Assembly: GCA_028818705.1 (NCBI GenBank)
Contig: JAPPNJ010000064.1
Location: 1-64,000, forward strand
Source of the DNA: Candidatus Poribacteria bacterium
GTDB taxonomy: Bacteria > Poribacteria > WGA-4E > WGA-3G
Direction: 5' to 3'
DNA length: 64,000 nt
A program made the translations under genes and the position numbers. Below the pieces are notes generated by a model. The model saw only the letters and a list, made by a program, of their open reading frames with translations, was not told the origin of the DNA and did no database searches. This document shows, one piece after another, positions 41,485 to 50,222 of this stretch; within the stretch, counting starts at the first letter, position 1; each line of letters opens with the position of its first letter.

Positions 41485-42342
41485 CTACCACATTTCGAGC
41501 CACTGTTCCAACGTCGTCAAAGGTTGCGTTTGGCTGCGGATAACCCACTTAAAATCAGGGTCCTTCCAATAAATTGTACCCGGATGGTCTCCATCACGAA
41601 GGTAACGAATGTCAATTGCCCAACGAATAAGCTCACTTGTGGTGTGTGGTAGTGATCGGTGGAGTGTCAGGTTGTGGAACACTAAAGCATCCCCTAATTC
41701 CATAGGACAGGTGACAATACGAGAGGCATCCACAAGTTCGTCTACTACCTCAAGAAACTTCCCTTCCCGTTCTTCTGTATGATGGTTGACGACCCCCAAT
41801 CGATGTGAACCAGCAACCACCTGCAAACAGCCATTGCTCTCATCTACCGGGACCAGGGGTATCCATGCAGTCGGGATGAGCGAAGTTTCACTCACTGTGC
41901 CGAAATAACCACTGTCTTGGTGCCACGGGACCACTGTCAATTGCTGCCCGGGAAGTTTCGGTCGAGCATTGAAAACGGGATGTCCAATGACATCTGTACC
42001 CGTGAGTTGTCCGATTGCGTCCACGAGCCGCGCAGCATAGTGCAGATCGAAAATTTCAGATGTCGCAACTTGGTTACGCCAAGAACGACCGAAGCCGTTG
42101 GCATGTTCACCAGCAACTCGGGCAAGTCGGGTTTCAAAAGGAAGTTCTAACGCTTCATCTTTGATGATACCATCTTTTTTCAACTCGCTAATTATGCTAT
42201 CTACGACGCGGGCAAAACTATCGCGCACACCGTTAATAGCAGATTCTGGGACAACCCCTTTTAGTAGCAAGTATCCGTCGTTTTCCCACTGATCCATCTG
42301 TTCTGATGATAGTGGAAGTGTCTGTTTCTGATTTGTATTCAT
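41485..42342 (-). CDS. Phytanoyl-CoA dioxygenase (PhyH) family protein
   Basis: Start placed at the ATG at 42342, which follows AGGA; the track start adds seven residues. 285 residues. Fe(II)/2-oxoglutarate oxygenase marks: W-H-Q-D in VVPWHQDSGYFG (metal His and Asp), C-L-Q-V-V-A-G-S-H, and a distal H-R-S-L-P-H with the third ligand and R-W-A-I-D-I-R-Y. Such enzymes hydroxylate lipid, amino-acid or natural-product substrates. It is the first of three unlike PhyH genes in the window; substrate unknown. Convergent with the TonB receptor. Confidence 0.9.
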   Translation of the reverse strand: MNTNQKQTLPLSSEQMDQWENDGYLLLKGVVPESAINGVRDSFARVVDSIISELKKDGIIKDEALELPFETRLARVAGEHANGFGRSWRNQVATSEIFDLHYAARLVDAIGQLTGTDVIGHPVFNARPKLPGQQLTVVPWHQDSGYFGTVSETSLIPTAWIPLVPVDESNGCLQVVAGSHRLGVVNHHTEEREGKFLEVVDELVDASRIVTCPMELGDALVFHNLTLHRSLPHTTSELIRWAIDIRYLRDGDHPGTIYWKDPDFKWVIRSQTQPLTTLEQWLEMW

Positions 42343-42517
42343 TTTTTTTCCTAATTTATTCATTCCAGAGTTTGGACAATATTGAGAATTAAGATGACAA
42401 AAAGCGGAAAGATTGTAAGAATAATAACATATTTAACAAAAAGGGTCAAAAAATAGCCTTGATACCCTTGGTGTTTCAACCGGAGAATGATGCCCACCCA
42501 TCAAAGGAGCACACATA

Positions 42518-43891
42518 ATGGCGACTTTAACGCAGACCGAAAACCAAATCAGTCCGCTCTATATTGACGGATATACCCACCAACTCAGTTATGCCCCTGG
42601 TGACGAAATTGCGTTCCATATCTCGACGAGTGCAGAGAACTATTCGCTTGAGATTGCTCGCATCGGTGCGACGCGTGAGGTCGTCTGGAGTCAAGCAGAA
42701 CTTCCCGGCGAAGCGCAACCGATCCCCGAAGATGTATCATCACAGGGATGTGGATGGTTTCCCGTCCTTACGCTTGAAGTGCCTGAAACATGGCAGAGCG
42801 GTTATTACGAAGGAACGCTTCGTGCTGTAGATGGCGGTGGCGACCACATCTATAGGAATCATCGTACGGCTGAAAGCACACTCTTCTTTATCGTTCGTCC
42901 TGCGAAACCGGGCGCAGACACTTCAATGCTGCTTCAACTTTCAACCAATACCTATAACGCATACAACAACTGGGGTGGTTTCAGTCTTTATGGGTATCAC
43001 GGGAAGAGCAAAATACAGGGAAACCGCGTCTCGTTTGACCGACCGACTCGCGGTATCTTCAGAAACTGGGAATTGCCATTTATTGTCTGGGCAGAACGGA
43101 GCGGGTATACGCTTGATTACGCCGCGAATAGTGATCTGGAGTTCCGTCCTGAGATGCTGGAGCATTACAAACTCGTGTTAAGCGTTGGGCATGATGAATA
43201 CTGGTCGGCTCCGATGCGCGATAATCTTGAAGCATTTATTGCGAAGGGTGGAAACGCTGCCTTCTTTAGTGGGAATTCTGTCTGCTGGCAAGTCCGCTCC
43301 GAAAATGATGGTAGAGCCCTTGTCTGCTGGAAACAGACTTACAATCAGGATCCTGTTTACAAAACCGATGATTACAGCACCCTCAGTACGCTATGGAGCC
43401 ATTATCTGGTAGATCGTCCTGAAAATCAATTGACCGGTGTGGGCTTTCTTCAGGGCGGTTATCATTTGAGCCATGGGCAGTTTATGGATGGTCCGGGGGA
43501 ATACACAGTCCACCGTCCAGAGCATTGGGTGTTTGAGGGGACGAATCTCGCGCAAGATGACACTTTTGGTGGAGAAAATACCATCGTTGGCTATGAGTGC
43601 GACGGATGCGAGTGGACCCTTGAAGATGGTTTGCCGGTTCCAACCTATCGCGACGGTACGCCTGAGAGTTTCACGATTCTTGCCACTGCCCCTGTCCGCT
43701 GGCATCCTGATGATTGCGAGTGGTATGAACGTTGGGAAAGAGGGAGAACCGGTGCTGCAACGATGGGTATCTATACAGAAGGCGGTACAGTTTTTACGGC
43801 TGCCACAACCGACTGGTCGCATGGATTGGCAGGTGATGATGCCGCTGTTGAACAGATTACGCACAATGTCCTGCGACGACTTGCGGAATAG
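42518..43891 (+). CDS. N,N-dimethylformamidase large-subunit-like protein
   Basis: 457 residues, no signal peptide. An N-terminal beta domain (about 1-135: PLYIDGYTHQLSYAPGDEIA, W-Q-S-G-Y-Y-E-G) is followed by a domain matching the beta/large subunit of DMFase: LLQLSTNTYNAYNNWGG, LVLSVGHDEYWSAPMRDNLE, GGNAAFFSGNSVCWQVR. DMFase uses a mononuclear iron site; the Y, H-D-E and nearby residues fit metal binding, but related proteins have unknown substrates. AAAGGAG precedes the ATG. No small subunit nearby. Confidence 0.82.
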   Translation: MATLTQTENQISPLYIDGYTHQLSYAPGDEIAFHISTSAENYSLEIARIGATREVVWSQAELPGEAQPIPEDVSSQGCGWFPVLTLEVPETWQSGYYEGTLRAVDGGGDHIYRNHRTAESTLFFIVRPAKPGADTSMLLQLSTNTYNAYNNWGGFSLYGYHGKSKIQGNRVSFDRPTRGIFRNWELPFIVWAERSGYTLDYAANSDLEFRPEMLEHYKLVLSVGHDEYWSAPMRDNLEAFIAKGGNAAFFSGNSVCWQVRSENDGRALVCWKQTYNQDPVYKTDDYSTLSTLWSHYLVDRPENQLTGVGFLQGGYHLSHGQFMDGPGEYTVHRPEHWVFEGTNLAQDDTFGGENTIVGYECDGCEWTLEDGLPVPTYRDGTPESFTILATAPVRWHPDDCEWYERWERGRTGAATMGIYTEGGTVFTAATTDWSHGLAGDDAAVEQITHNVLRRLAE

Positions 43892-43977
43892 AGGTGTTTG
43901 GAAATCTGTTAGGAGGTTTGCTTTCTTCACCGATTATTCTATTGCTAATTCTCTGACAGCGTGTTATTCTATCTCAC

Positions 43978-45372
43978 ATGGGAATAGAAACGCAGATTTC
44001 CTCAGCGATGCACGCCCCCGGCGCAATACTCTTGATCTCCTGCTATGAACTCGGACATCGACCGATCGGGCTTACCCGTCCGCTCCGCGCACTTGAAACT
44101 GCAGGATTCGCTCCTGATGTGATTGACATTGCTATCGAATCGCTGGACGTTGAGAAAGTCGAGCGTGCTCGTTTCATCGGGATTTCCGTTCCGATGCATA
44201 CAGCACTCAGACTCGGTGTCCACCTCTTGCACCGCATCCGGCATATCAATCCGGATGTCTCTATCTGTATGTATGGGCTTTACGCAACACTCAATGCCGA
44301 CTACCTGCTTTCACACGGTGTTGACTTTTGCATCAGCGGTGAGGTGTCAACGCAACTTGTAGCATTGGCGCGATCTCTCGTAGTGGGAGAACAATCTGAA
44401 ACTCAGGAAGCCGATTTCCCGGTAGCGGAACCACCGCCGTTGGAGATGTATGCCCAATTTGAAGACGAAGGCGAGGTGCGGACCGTCGGGTATACAGAAA
44501 CGACACACGGCTGCAAGCATCTCTGCACACACTGCCCCATTCCACCGGTTTATGAAGGTAGGTTTTTTGCTGTGCAACGCGATATTGTCCTCGCCGAGAT
44601 ACATGAGCAGGTAGTGGAAGGCGCGACCCATATTACCTTCGGTGATCCAGATTTTCTTAACGGGCCGACACATGGACTCCGCATCCTCCGCGCGATGCAC
44701 GAAACTTTCCCGAGTCTAACCTTTGATTTTACAACCAAGGTTGAGCACATTCTAAAAAATAGAGAATACTTCCCGGAATTAGCACAACTTGGATGTCGGT
44801 TCGTTATCTCTGCCGTTGAAGCATTGGACGAGCGAGTGTTAACAATCTTAGAGAAGCATCACACGCGTGCTGATGTAGAGGAAGCAATTGACATCGTTCA
44901 TGGAACCGGAATTGCGCTACGTCCCACATGGGTGCCATTTACACCGTGGACAACCTTGAATGACTATCTTGAGATCCTCCAGTTTATTGACGCACATCGT
45001 CTTGTCTATCACGTGGATCCGGTGCAATATGCGGTTCGCTTACTAATTCCGCCCGGTTCATATCTACTCAACCGTCCTGAAGTGAAAACGCTATCCCTTG
45101 CGCTTGATGAAGCTTCCTTCAGTTACACGTGGGCACATCCGGATTTCCAAATGGATGAACTTCACAAAACGGTTAATGACCTCGTTGAAAACGACGCTCG
45201 CACCGGTGTGGATGCTCTGGAAACCTTTTATAGGATATGGGAACTCGCCGCCGATATGCATGGTAGTAGGTACACTCCGTCGTGCCGTAGTCAACATCTA
45301 CCCGCACCACGACTCACCGAAGCTTGGTTCTGCTGAGCGGAACCTACCGAAGGGCAGTTTGCTCCTATTTAG
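43978..45372 (+). CDS. B12-binding radical SAM selenoprotein with CUAEP tail
   Basis: The track ends the protein at the TGA at 45334, after W-F-C. Reading that TGA as selenocysteine gives F-C-U-A-E-P-T-E-G-Q-F-A-P-I and a TAG at 45370, so 464 residues with Sec at 453. This matches what I recall of the CUAEP/CCAEP-tail radical SAM family. The N-terminal part is a B12-binding-type fold (LLISCYELGHRPIGL ... IGISVPMH). The cluster motif is C179-K-H-L-C183-T-H-C186. A stem can form after the TGA (CCT-ACCGA-AGG inside GAGC...GCTC). Start uncertain. Function unknown; a DUF169 gene follows. Confidence 0.85.
45334..45366 (+). promoter_or_regulatory. Putative Sec codon and SECIS-like hairpin
   Basis: TGA followed by a foldable stretch: GAGC pairs with GCTC, and CCT-ACCGA-AGG forms the tip. 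Stem is partly weak; judged mainly on the conserved C-U-A-E-P reading. Confidence 0.55.
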
Positions 45373-45533
45373 ATTTAACAGTTAATTCTTACTTCGGTTT
45401 GCTCCGTTGTCGTAAACCGGTGTTCCGTAAGGACGTGCGCAGATAGCGTTAATCAACTCCAACTCCTTTGGATTTACCAGAAACCCGTTTTGAACAACGG
45501 ACAAAACGGCGCGAAAGGCTAATTGTTAAAAAT

Positions 45534-46220
45534 ATGTCTGAACAAATTCAACGACTACTTAATTTGGAAACTGCTCCTGTTGCCGTAACATTTCACGATG
45601 CACATCCTGATAATGTTCCTCGTACGGAAGAAGTTGAAGCCTCCGGTTGTAGCTATTGGCGACGCGCAGCGGAAGGCAAAACCTTCTATACCGAAGCATC
45701 TGACCATTATAACTGTCCAATCGGATGTTATACACACAACGTTGAGTTACCGCCTACGCAAGCCGAGGAACTCCAAAATACCCTCGGACTGATGGTGGAA
45801 CTTGGTTACATCGCTATGGAGGAAGTCCCAGGTATACCGCGTCGAGAAAACCTGTTCCAAAGTGCGGTCTATTCTCCATTAGCAGATGCGACCGGTACAC
45901 CTGACGTTGTCATTATCTCTGGCACACCGAGACAAATGATGCTCTTGACGGAAGCCGCAACCGCTGCGGGTATTGGAACTCAAGACGGTGTCATGGGTAG
46001 ACCAACGTGTGCTGTCATCCCTGCTGTCGTACAGGGAGGTCGAAGTGCGAGCAGTTTGGGGTGCATCGGTAACCGCGTCTATACAGCACTTTCCGACGAT
46101 GATTTCTACTTCGCTTTCCCCGGTGAACACATTGATGCGATCGTCGAAAAGTTAGAGACAATTGTGAATGCGAATCGAGCATTAGAGGCATATCATCAGC
46201 AACGCCAAGCGGATTTTTAA
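45534..46220 (+). CDS. DUF169 family protein
   Basis: Start placed at 45534 (MSEQIQRLLNLETAPVAVTF), where the family begins; the track start adds 22 residues. 228 residues. Family marks are C-S-Y-W-R-R-A near residue 40, D-H-Y-N-C-P-I-G-C-Y-T-H with conserved cysteines, G-T-P-R-Q-M-M-L-L, and S-L-G-C-I-G-N-R. DUF169 proteins have no established function; the conserved Cys residues suggest a metal or cofactor. It follows the radical SAM selenoprotein by about 160 bases on the same strand, a possible functional link. Confidence 0.85.
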   Translation: MSEQIQRLLNLETAPVAVTFHDAHPDNVPRTEEVEASGCSYWRRAAEGKTFYTEASDHYNCPIGCYTHNVELPPTQAEELQNTLGLMVELGYIAMEEVPGIPRRENLFQSAVYSPLADATGTPDVVIISGTPRQMMLLTEAATAAGIGTQDGVMGRPTCAVIPAVVQGGRSASSLGCIGNRVYTALSDDDFYFAFPGEHIDAIVEKLETIVNANRALEAYHQQRQADF

Positions 46221-46354
46221 ACTTACCTTGTGGAGAAATTGCGTACGTTAAGACTATCGGAGGCGTTGCTTATATCTTGAAGAAACACCCAAGCAAAAAC
46301 CCTGCGCTGTTGTTGCAGGCTACTTTTTAATTTACTCTGTGGGGGACAAAGGTC

Positions 46355-47164
46355 ATGCAAAAGGTTGCTGTTATTACGGGTGCAGCAAGCGGCATCGGGA
46401 GAGGGCTGGCAGAACGGTTCGCCGCAGGGGGCATGAAAGTTGTCCTTGCCGATGTTGAAAAAGAACGATTGGTCAAACTTGAGGCGGACTTAAGTACCAA
46501 AGGGGCAACAGTTCTCGCTGTCAGAACGGATGTCTCAAAAGCCTCGGAAGTCGAAGACCTCGCTGCGCAAACGCTGGATACTTTTGGGGCAGTCCATATC
46601 CTCTGCAATAATGCTGGCGTTGTCTGTAGTCGTCCTATCTGGGAGCATACCCTCGCCGATTGGGAGTGGGTGTTAGGTGTTAATCTATGGGGTGTGATCC
46701 ACGGCATCCGCACATTTGTTCCACACATGCTCGCGCAAGGGGACGAGTGTCATATTGTTAATACTGCGTCTATCTTGGGGTTAGTGGGGGGCAGTGGTGA
46801 AGGCATCTACAAGGTGAGCAAACATGGGGTCGTCGTACTTTCTGAAACCCTCGCCGGTGAATTAGCACAGAAAGGGGCGAACATTCAGGTGCATGTACTT
46901 TGCCCCGGATGGGTTCGGACCGGAATATTGGAATCTGATCGAAATCGACCTAACGCATTGCAAAATTCAACGACAGAAACACCTTCGCACCAACAAACTA
47001 TTGGTGGTTCTCAGAATGCTCGTGCCGAGATGGAAGCTGGATTGTCACCCGCAGAAGTGGCAGCGCAGGTCTATAACGCGATTCAGAATGGCACCTTTTA
47101 TATTCACACACATCCTGAACACAAAGCGTGGATTCGTGAGCGTATGAAGCGTATTCTTGAATAG
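46355..47164 (+). CDS. Short-chain dehydrogenase/reductase (SDR)
   Basis: 269 residues, classical SDR. Cofactor motif ITGAASGIGRG (T-G-x3-G-x-G), N85-N-A-G88, catalytic S139 and Y152-x3-K156 (IYKVSKHG), then C-P-G-W-V-R-T. An acidic residue at the end of the second strand (VVLADVEKERL) favours NAD over NADP. The alcohol or sugar substrate is unknown. TGTGGGGGAC precedes the ATG by nine bases. Cytoplasmic; between DUF169 and a small lipoprotein gene, likely its own unit. Confidence 0.93.
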   Translation: MQKVAVITGAASGIGRGLAERFAAGGMKVVLADVEKERLVKLEADLSTKGATVLAVRTDVSKASEVEDLAAQTLDTFGAVHILCNNAGVVCSRPIWEHTLADWEWVLGVNLWGVIHGIRTFVPHMLAQGDECHIVNTASILGLVGGSGEGIYKVSKHGVVVLSETLAGELAQKGANIQVHVLCPGWVRTGILESDRNRPNALQNSTTETPSHQQTIGGSQNARAEMEAGLSPAEVAAQVYNAIQNGTFYIHTHPEHKAWIRERMKRILE

Positions 47165-47178
47165 TTTTAATTAATCTA

Positions 47179-47206
47179 TTGATTAATTTTTTTGATGTGC
47201 TATAAT
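47179..47206 (+). promoter_or_regulatory. Sigma-70-like promoter of the small lipoprotein gene
   Basis: TTGATT, 16 bases, TATAAT, 55 bases before the ATG at 47261. Confidence 0.5.
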
Positions 47207-47260
47207 GATGAAAATCACGTTTCAATTTTTCGGGTTTTCCCATTTTTTGGAGGCGGGAAA

Positions 47261-47713
47261 ATGAGATTTACAGCATATACTCTGTCTATTTTCTTGTTGG
47301 CTCTGGCTGTAGGATTTACATTGACATTGGTCGGATGTGACAGAATCGATGTAAAACAGGCTGCTATTGTCTATGGTTTGGATGAAGAATCTGCAGATAC
47401 AGTTCTTGATACTGTTCAGTCAGCGCTTGACTCTATTGCACTTGAAAACACAGTCAAGCTTTTCTACATGTGGGATAATGAGTTCTGCAATAAAGATGAA
47501 AACGAAATGCAACGATTAAGTGCTTTTCTACATCGATATCCAGAACTCGACACAGGCGGATTGAATAGGTTTGAGTTTGATACTGTAGAGGCAGCGGAAA
47601 TATTCTGTGATGTTGTAGAAGGATATTATAAACTCAGAAAAGCCGACCTTCCTTTCGTTGACGGAAAGTATGTGGCGTATTTTCATCCATCTCATTATCC
47701 GACGCACTGGTAG
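47261..47713 (+). CDS. Small lipoprotein of unknown function
   Basis: Start at 47261, preceded by TTGGAGGCGG; the track start is upstream of the promoter. 150 residues. Signal peptide with lipobox TLVGC (Cys about residue 26), then a mostly helical region (AAIVYGLDEESADTVLDTVQ, SALDSIALENTVKLFYM) and an ending rich in aromatic and His residues (YVAYFHPSHYPTHW). No family recognised. Expected to be anchored to an envelope membrane. Confidence 0.7.
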   Translation: MRFTAYTLSIFLLALAVGFTLTLVGCDRIDVKQAAIVYGLDEESADTVLDTVQSALDSIALENTVKLFYMWDNEFCNKDENEMQRLSAFLHRYPELDTGGLNRFEFDTVEAAEIFCDVVEGYYKLRKADLPFVDGKYVAYFHPSHYPTHW

Positions 47714-47728
47714 CAGAGTGTGCGTAAA

Positions 47729-47764
47729 GAATCAACGCCGAAAGCGCGTATGGCTTTCGGCGGG
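47729..47764. repeat. Family A repeat copy
   Basis: GAATCAACGCC-GAAAGC-gcgtat-GGCTTTC-GGCGGG: same flank, another self-complementary arm pair. Confidence 0.7.
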
Positions 47765-47909
47765 ATTGAATGGGAAGTTATTAAAGATCGCAGAGAAAAA
47801 ATGACTTTCAAAGTCCATCAAGAAACCTAAAATCATCAAAGGGCGAGTAAAACTCAACACGTTCTTACGTCCACAGTGCTTGTATTGTTGGGTTTCGTTA
47901 TATCCATTG

Positions 47910-48992
47910 TCAGGTTAAATCAAGTACGCTCCGTGCGACTTCACCCCTTGCCAAAGCCTCAAACGCATCATTTATCCCTGCCAGCGGATATGTCCGCGTG
48001 ACGAGTTCATCCAGTTTTAATTGTCCTGATTTATAAAGTGAAACCAGGCGTGGGAAGTCCACATGCGGGCGCGCGGTCCCGTACAGAGAACCAATAACCG
48101 TTTTCTCTGCTATCAGCATTCGAGCATCGAATTCGATGCCGGTATTTTCCGGGGCGTGTCCAACGAAGACGGTTACACCCCTGCTTCGCGTACAAAGGAT
48201 CGCTTGCCGAAACGTTTCACCTATTAATCCGATTGCCTCAAAGGCATAATGGACACCTTGTCCGTCAGTGATCTCCTTAATCTGTTCTACAGGGTCCCCT
48301 TTAGAGGCGTTTACCGTGTGCGTGGCCCCGAACTGTCTACCGAGTTCGAGTTTGTTGTCTAATACATCCACGGCAATAATAGGTTCACCTCCAGAGAGCG
48401 CAGCACCTTGTATGCAGTTGAGCCCAACCCCGCCGCATCCAAAAACTGCAACTGAGCTGCCGGGTGAAACTTCTGCTGTATTGATAGCAGCACCAACCCC
48501 TGTCATCACACCACAGCCGATGAGTGCGGCTTGTGCGAACGGCATGTCTTTATCAATAGGAACGACTGCGTCTTGTGGAACCAATGTCTCGGTTCCGAAA
48601 GTTCCCAATCCTGACATCTGATCGATTTCACGTCCGCTCGTTTTTATAGCAGGTTTGCCTGAAGCGTCAGCGGGAAGCGCGCACAAATTCGGGTACCCTT
48701 TCTGGCACATTTCGCAGTAGCCACAGTTCCGTTTCCATGAGAGGATTACATGGTCGCCGACCTGTACTTGGGTTACATCGCTTCCGATCTCTTCTACGAT
48801 TCCAGCGCCTTCATGTCCGAGGATAACAGGTAACTTAACCTGGGGCCAGTCTCCCTTAACGACGTGCCAATCGGAGTGGCAGACTCCACTGGCTACCAAT
48901 CGCACCCGTACCTGATTTGAATTTGGACGCGGTAAGTCGAACTCTTCAATTTTTAAATGCGTGTCGGTTTCATATAATACTGCAGCTTTCAT
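47910..48992 (-). CDS. Zinc-dependent alcohol dehydrogenase family protein
   Basis: 360 residues of the class III-like MDR family. Catalytic zinc: C in GVCHSDWHV and the GHEGAGIVEEIG motif with His; structural zinc: CGYCEMCQKGYPNLC. NAD-binding: VAVFGCGGVGLNCIQGA, followed by D in VDVLDNK. It is close in layout to S-(hydroxymethyl)glutathione dehydrogenases (FrmA) but the substrate is not certain. GGAGG precedes the ATG. Cytoplasmic. Confidence 0.92.
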   Translation of the reverse strand: MKAAVLYETDTHLKIEEFDLPRPNSNQVRVRLVASGVCHSDWHVVKGDWPQVKLPVILGHEGAGIVEEIGSDVTQVQVGDHVILSWKRNCGYCEMCQKGYPNLCALPADASGKPAIKTSGREIDQMSGLGTFGTETLVPQDAVVPIDKDMPFAQAALIGCGVMTGVGAAINTAEVSPGSSVAVFGCGGVGLNCIQGAALSGGEPIIAVDVLDNKLELGRQFGATHTVNASKGDPVEQIKEITDGQGVHYAFEAIGLIGETFRQAILCTRSRGVTVFVGHAPENTGIEFDARMLIAEKTVIGSLYGTARPHVDFPRLVSLYKSGQLKLDELVTRTYPLAGINDAFEALARGEVARSVLDLT

Positions 48993-49420
48993 GAGATTCC
49001 TCCGAAATTCGCTTTAAGACTTTAGCAGGTGTCATAGTCTTATTATATCACTTCTACAGAAAGATACAAGATAGAATAATGTAAAGCAAAGACAAATTTT
49101 GCCGCGTGAATCAGAATCAAAATCAACGGTATGAATGCCTGATGGCATTCAAAATCAGAATCAAAATCAACGGTATGAAGCCCGTATGGGCTTCACCGGG
49201 TATGAATGCCTTAGGGGCATTCACCGGGTATAAAGCCTATAAAGGCTTACCGGGGTATGAAGGACTTCAAATCATTCTCACTGCGAAGCAAGAATGCGCG
49301 TGTGGCATTCTGCGGGGTATGAATGCCTTAATGGCATTCCGAATCAACACGGAGTGCGCGTGTGGCATTCCGAATCAACACGGAATGCGCGTGTGGCATT
49401 CCGTGGGGGCAAAATTTGGA
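48993..49420. repeat. Longest family A repeat array plus reverse TTTGTCTTTGCTTTACA unit
   Basis: No gene; the 110-residue ORF is repeat. 49078-49098 is a reverse copy of AAATTTGTCTTTGCTTTACA. From 49107 come tandem hairpins: GAATGCC-tgat-GGCATTC, GAAGCCC-gtat-GGGCTTC, GAATGCC-ttagg-GGCATTC, AAAGCCT-ataa-AGGCTTA, then three CGGAATGCGCGTGTGGCATT-type copies to 49405. About 300 bp of near-continuous palindromes. Confidence 0.75.
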
Positions 49421-49450
49421 TTGACATCTGTCCTTTAGAACAGGTATAAT
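49421..49450 (+). promoter_or_regulatory. Sigma-70-type promoter of the lipoprotein gene
   Basis: Perfect TTGACA and TATAAT with an 18-base spacer, directly after the repeat array. Confidence 0.75.
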
Positions 49451-49511
49451 AGATGAAATTAACTGCTATAGGAAGTCTGAAAATTGCCCTTAAAAAGCAT
49501 GAAAGGAGAGA

Positions 49512-50057
49512 ATGGGTGTGAATGTAAAGCAGAGACAGATTGATCTATTCCCAGATCGATTTCGCTTTAACTTGAAATTACGGAGCGTTTTCCTCGTCGG
49601 CATCTGTGTTCTTTTTCTGTTTTCATGTGGGAGTGGTGTGATTCAGAATTTTGAAGGTATTGAAATTCAATCGGATCCGCGAGTTGACAGGATCGACTTA
49701 AGAATTTATCTGCTGGACAGGAATGGAACGCCACTGATATGGAACCAGAGCATTCTTAGCCCCAGTGTTGGGGTGAGTACTATCTCTGAAGCCGATTTTA
49801 CCACCAATGTTAAAGTCTACTCCATCCGTAATGGCGAAAAGCATCGAAAGGTCTACGACGGTAGGTTGATTGACCTCCGATGGTCCCAGCAACTCAATAG
49901 GCTGGATCGGCTCTTGACGGCGGAGATCCCACGCATCTTAATTGAGGAAGATCCAGAACGCGATACTCACTTGGGGGTCATTGTTGTTGAGATCCAGACC
50001 GAAAAACAGGGGCCCTTCTCGGATGCTTTAGAAAGGACCGCCATCTATAAGTATTAG
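49512..50057 (+). CDS. Lipoprotein of unknown function, repeat-derived N-terminus
   Basis: 181 residues. AAGGAGAG precedes the ATG and a perfect promoter lies upstream. A cytoplasmic-side stretch of about 25 residues precedes the hydrophobic core (VFLVGICVLFLFSCGSG), whose F-S-C is the lipobox. Bases 49520-49541 encoding N-V-K-Q-R-Q-I match, in reverse, the mobile TCTTTGCTTTACAT unit, so that unit may have supplied the start. The rest is beta-rich with I-Q-S-D-P-R-V-D-R-I-D-L-R. No family recognised. Confidence 0.65.
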   Translation: MGVNVKQRQIDLFPDRFRFNLKLRSVFLVGICVLFLFSCGSGVIQNFEGIEIQSDPRVDRIDLRIYLLDRNGTPLIWNQSILSPSVGVSTISEADFTTNVKVYSIRNGEKHRKVYDGRLIDLRWSQQLNRLDRLLTAEIPRILIEEDPERDTHLGVIVVEIQTEKQGPFSDALERTAIYKY

Positions 50058-50081
50058 GAAGTGGTTGTCGGTTAAAGAGCC

Positions 50082-50215
50082 TAAATCAACAGTATGAATG
50101 CCTTAGGGCATTCACTGGATAACAATCTTCGCAAACTTGGGATATTCCAGGGAGGGGTAAATTGTTACAGAGCACCTCTTAACTAAAAACCGATAACTGA
50201 AAACTGAAAACTACT
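50082..50215. repeat. Family A hairpin and CTGATAACTGA-like repeat
   Basis: AATCAACAGTAT-GAATGCC-ttag-GGCATTC-ACTGG (50083-50117), then AACCGATAACTGAAAACTGA-type sequence just before the ABC permease. Confidence 0.65.
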
Positions 50216-50222
50216 AAAAAAT

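Noticed and set aside
49107-49411. CRISPR array
   Set aside because: Units are self-complementary, spacers are not unique or of even length, and there is no cas gene.
49106-49438. 110-residue ORF in the repeat array
   Set aside because: Entirely made of palindromic repeat; translation is repetitive (NQNQNQ, GMNALMAF).
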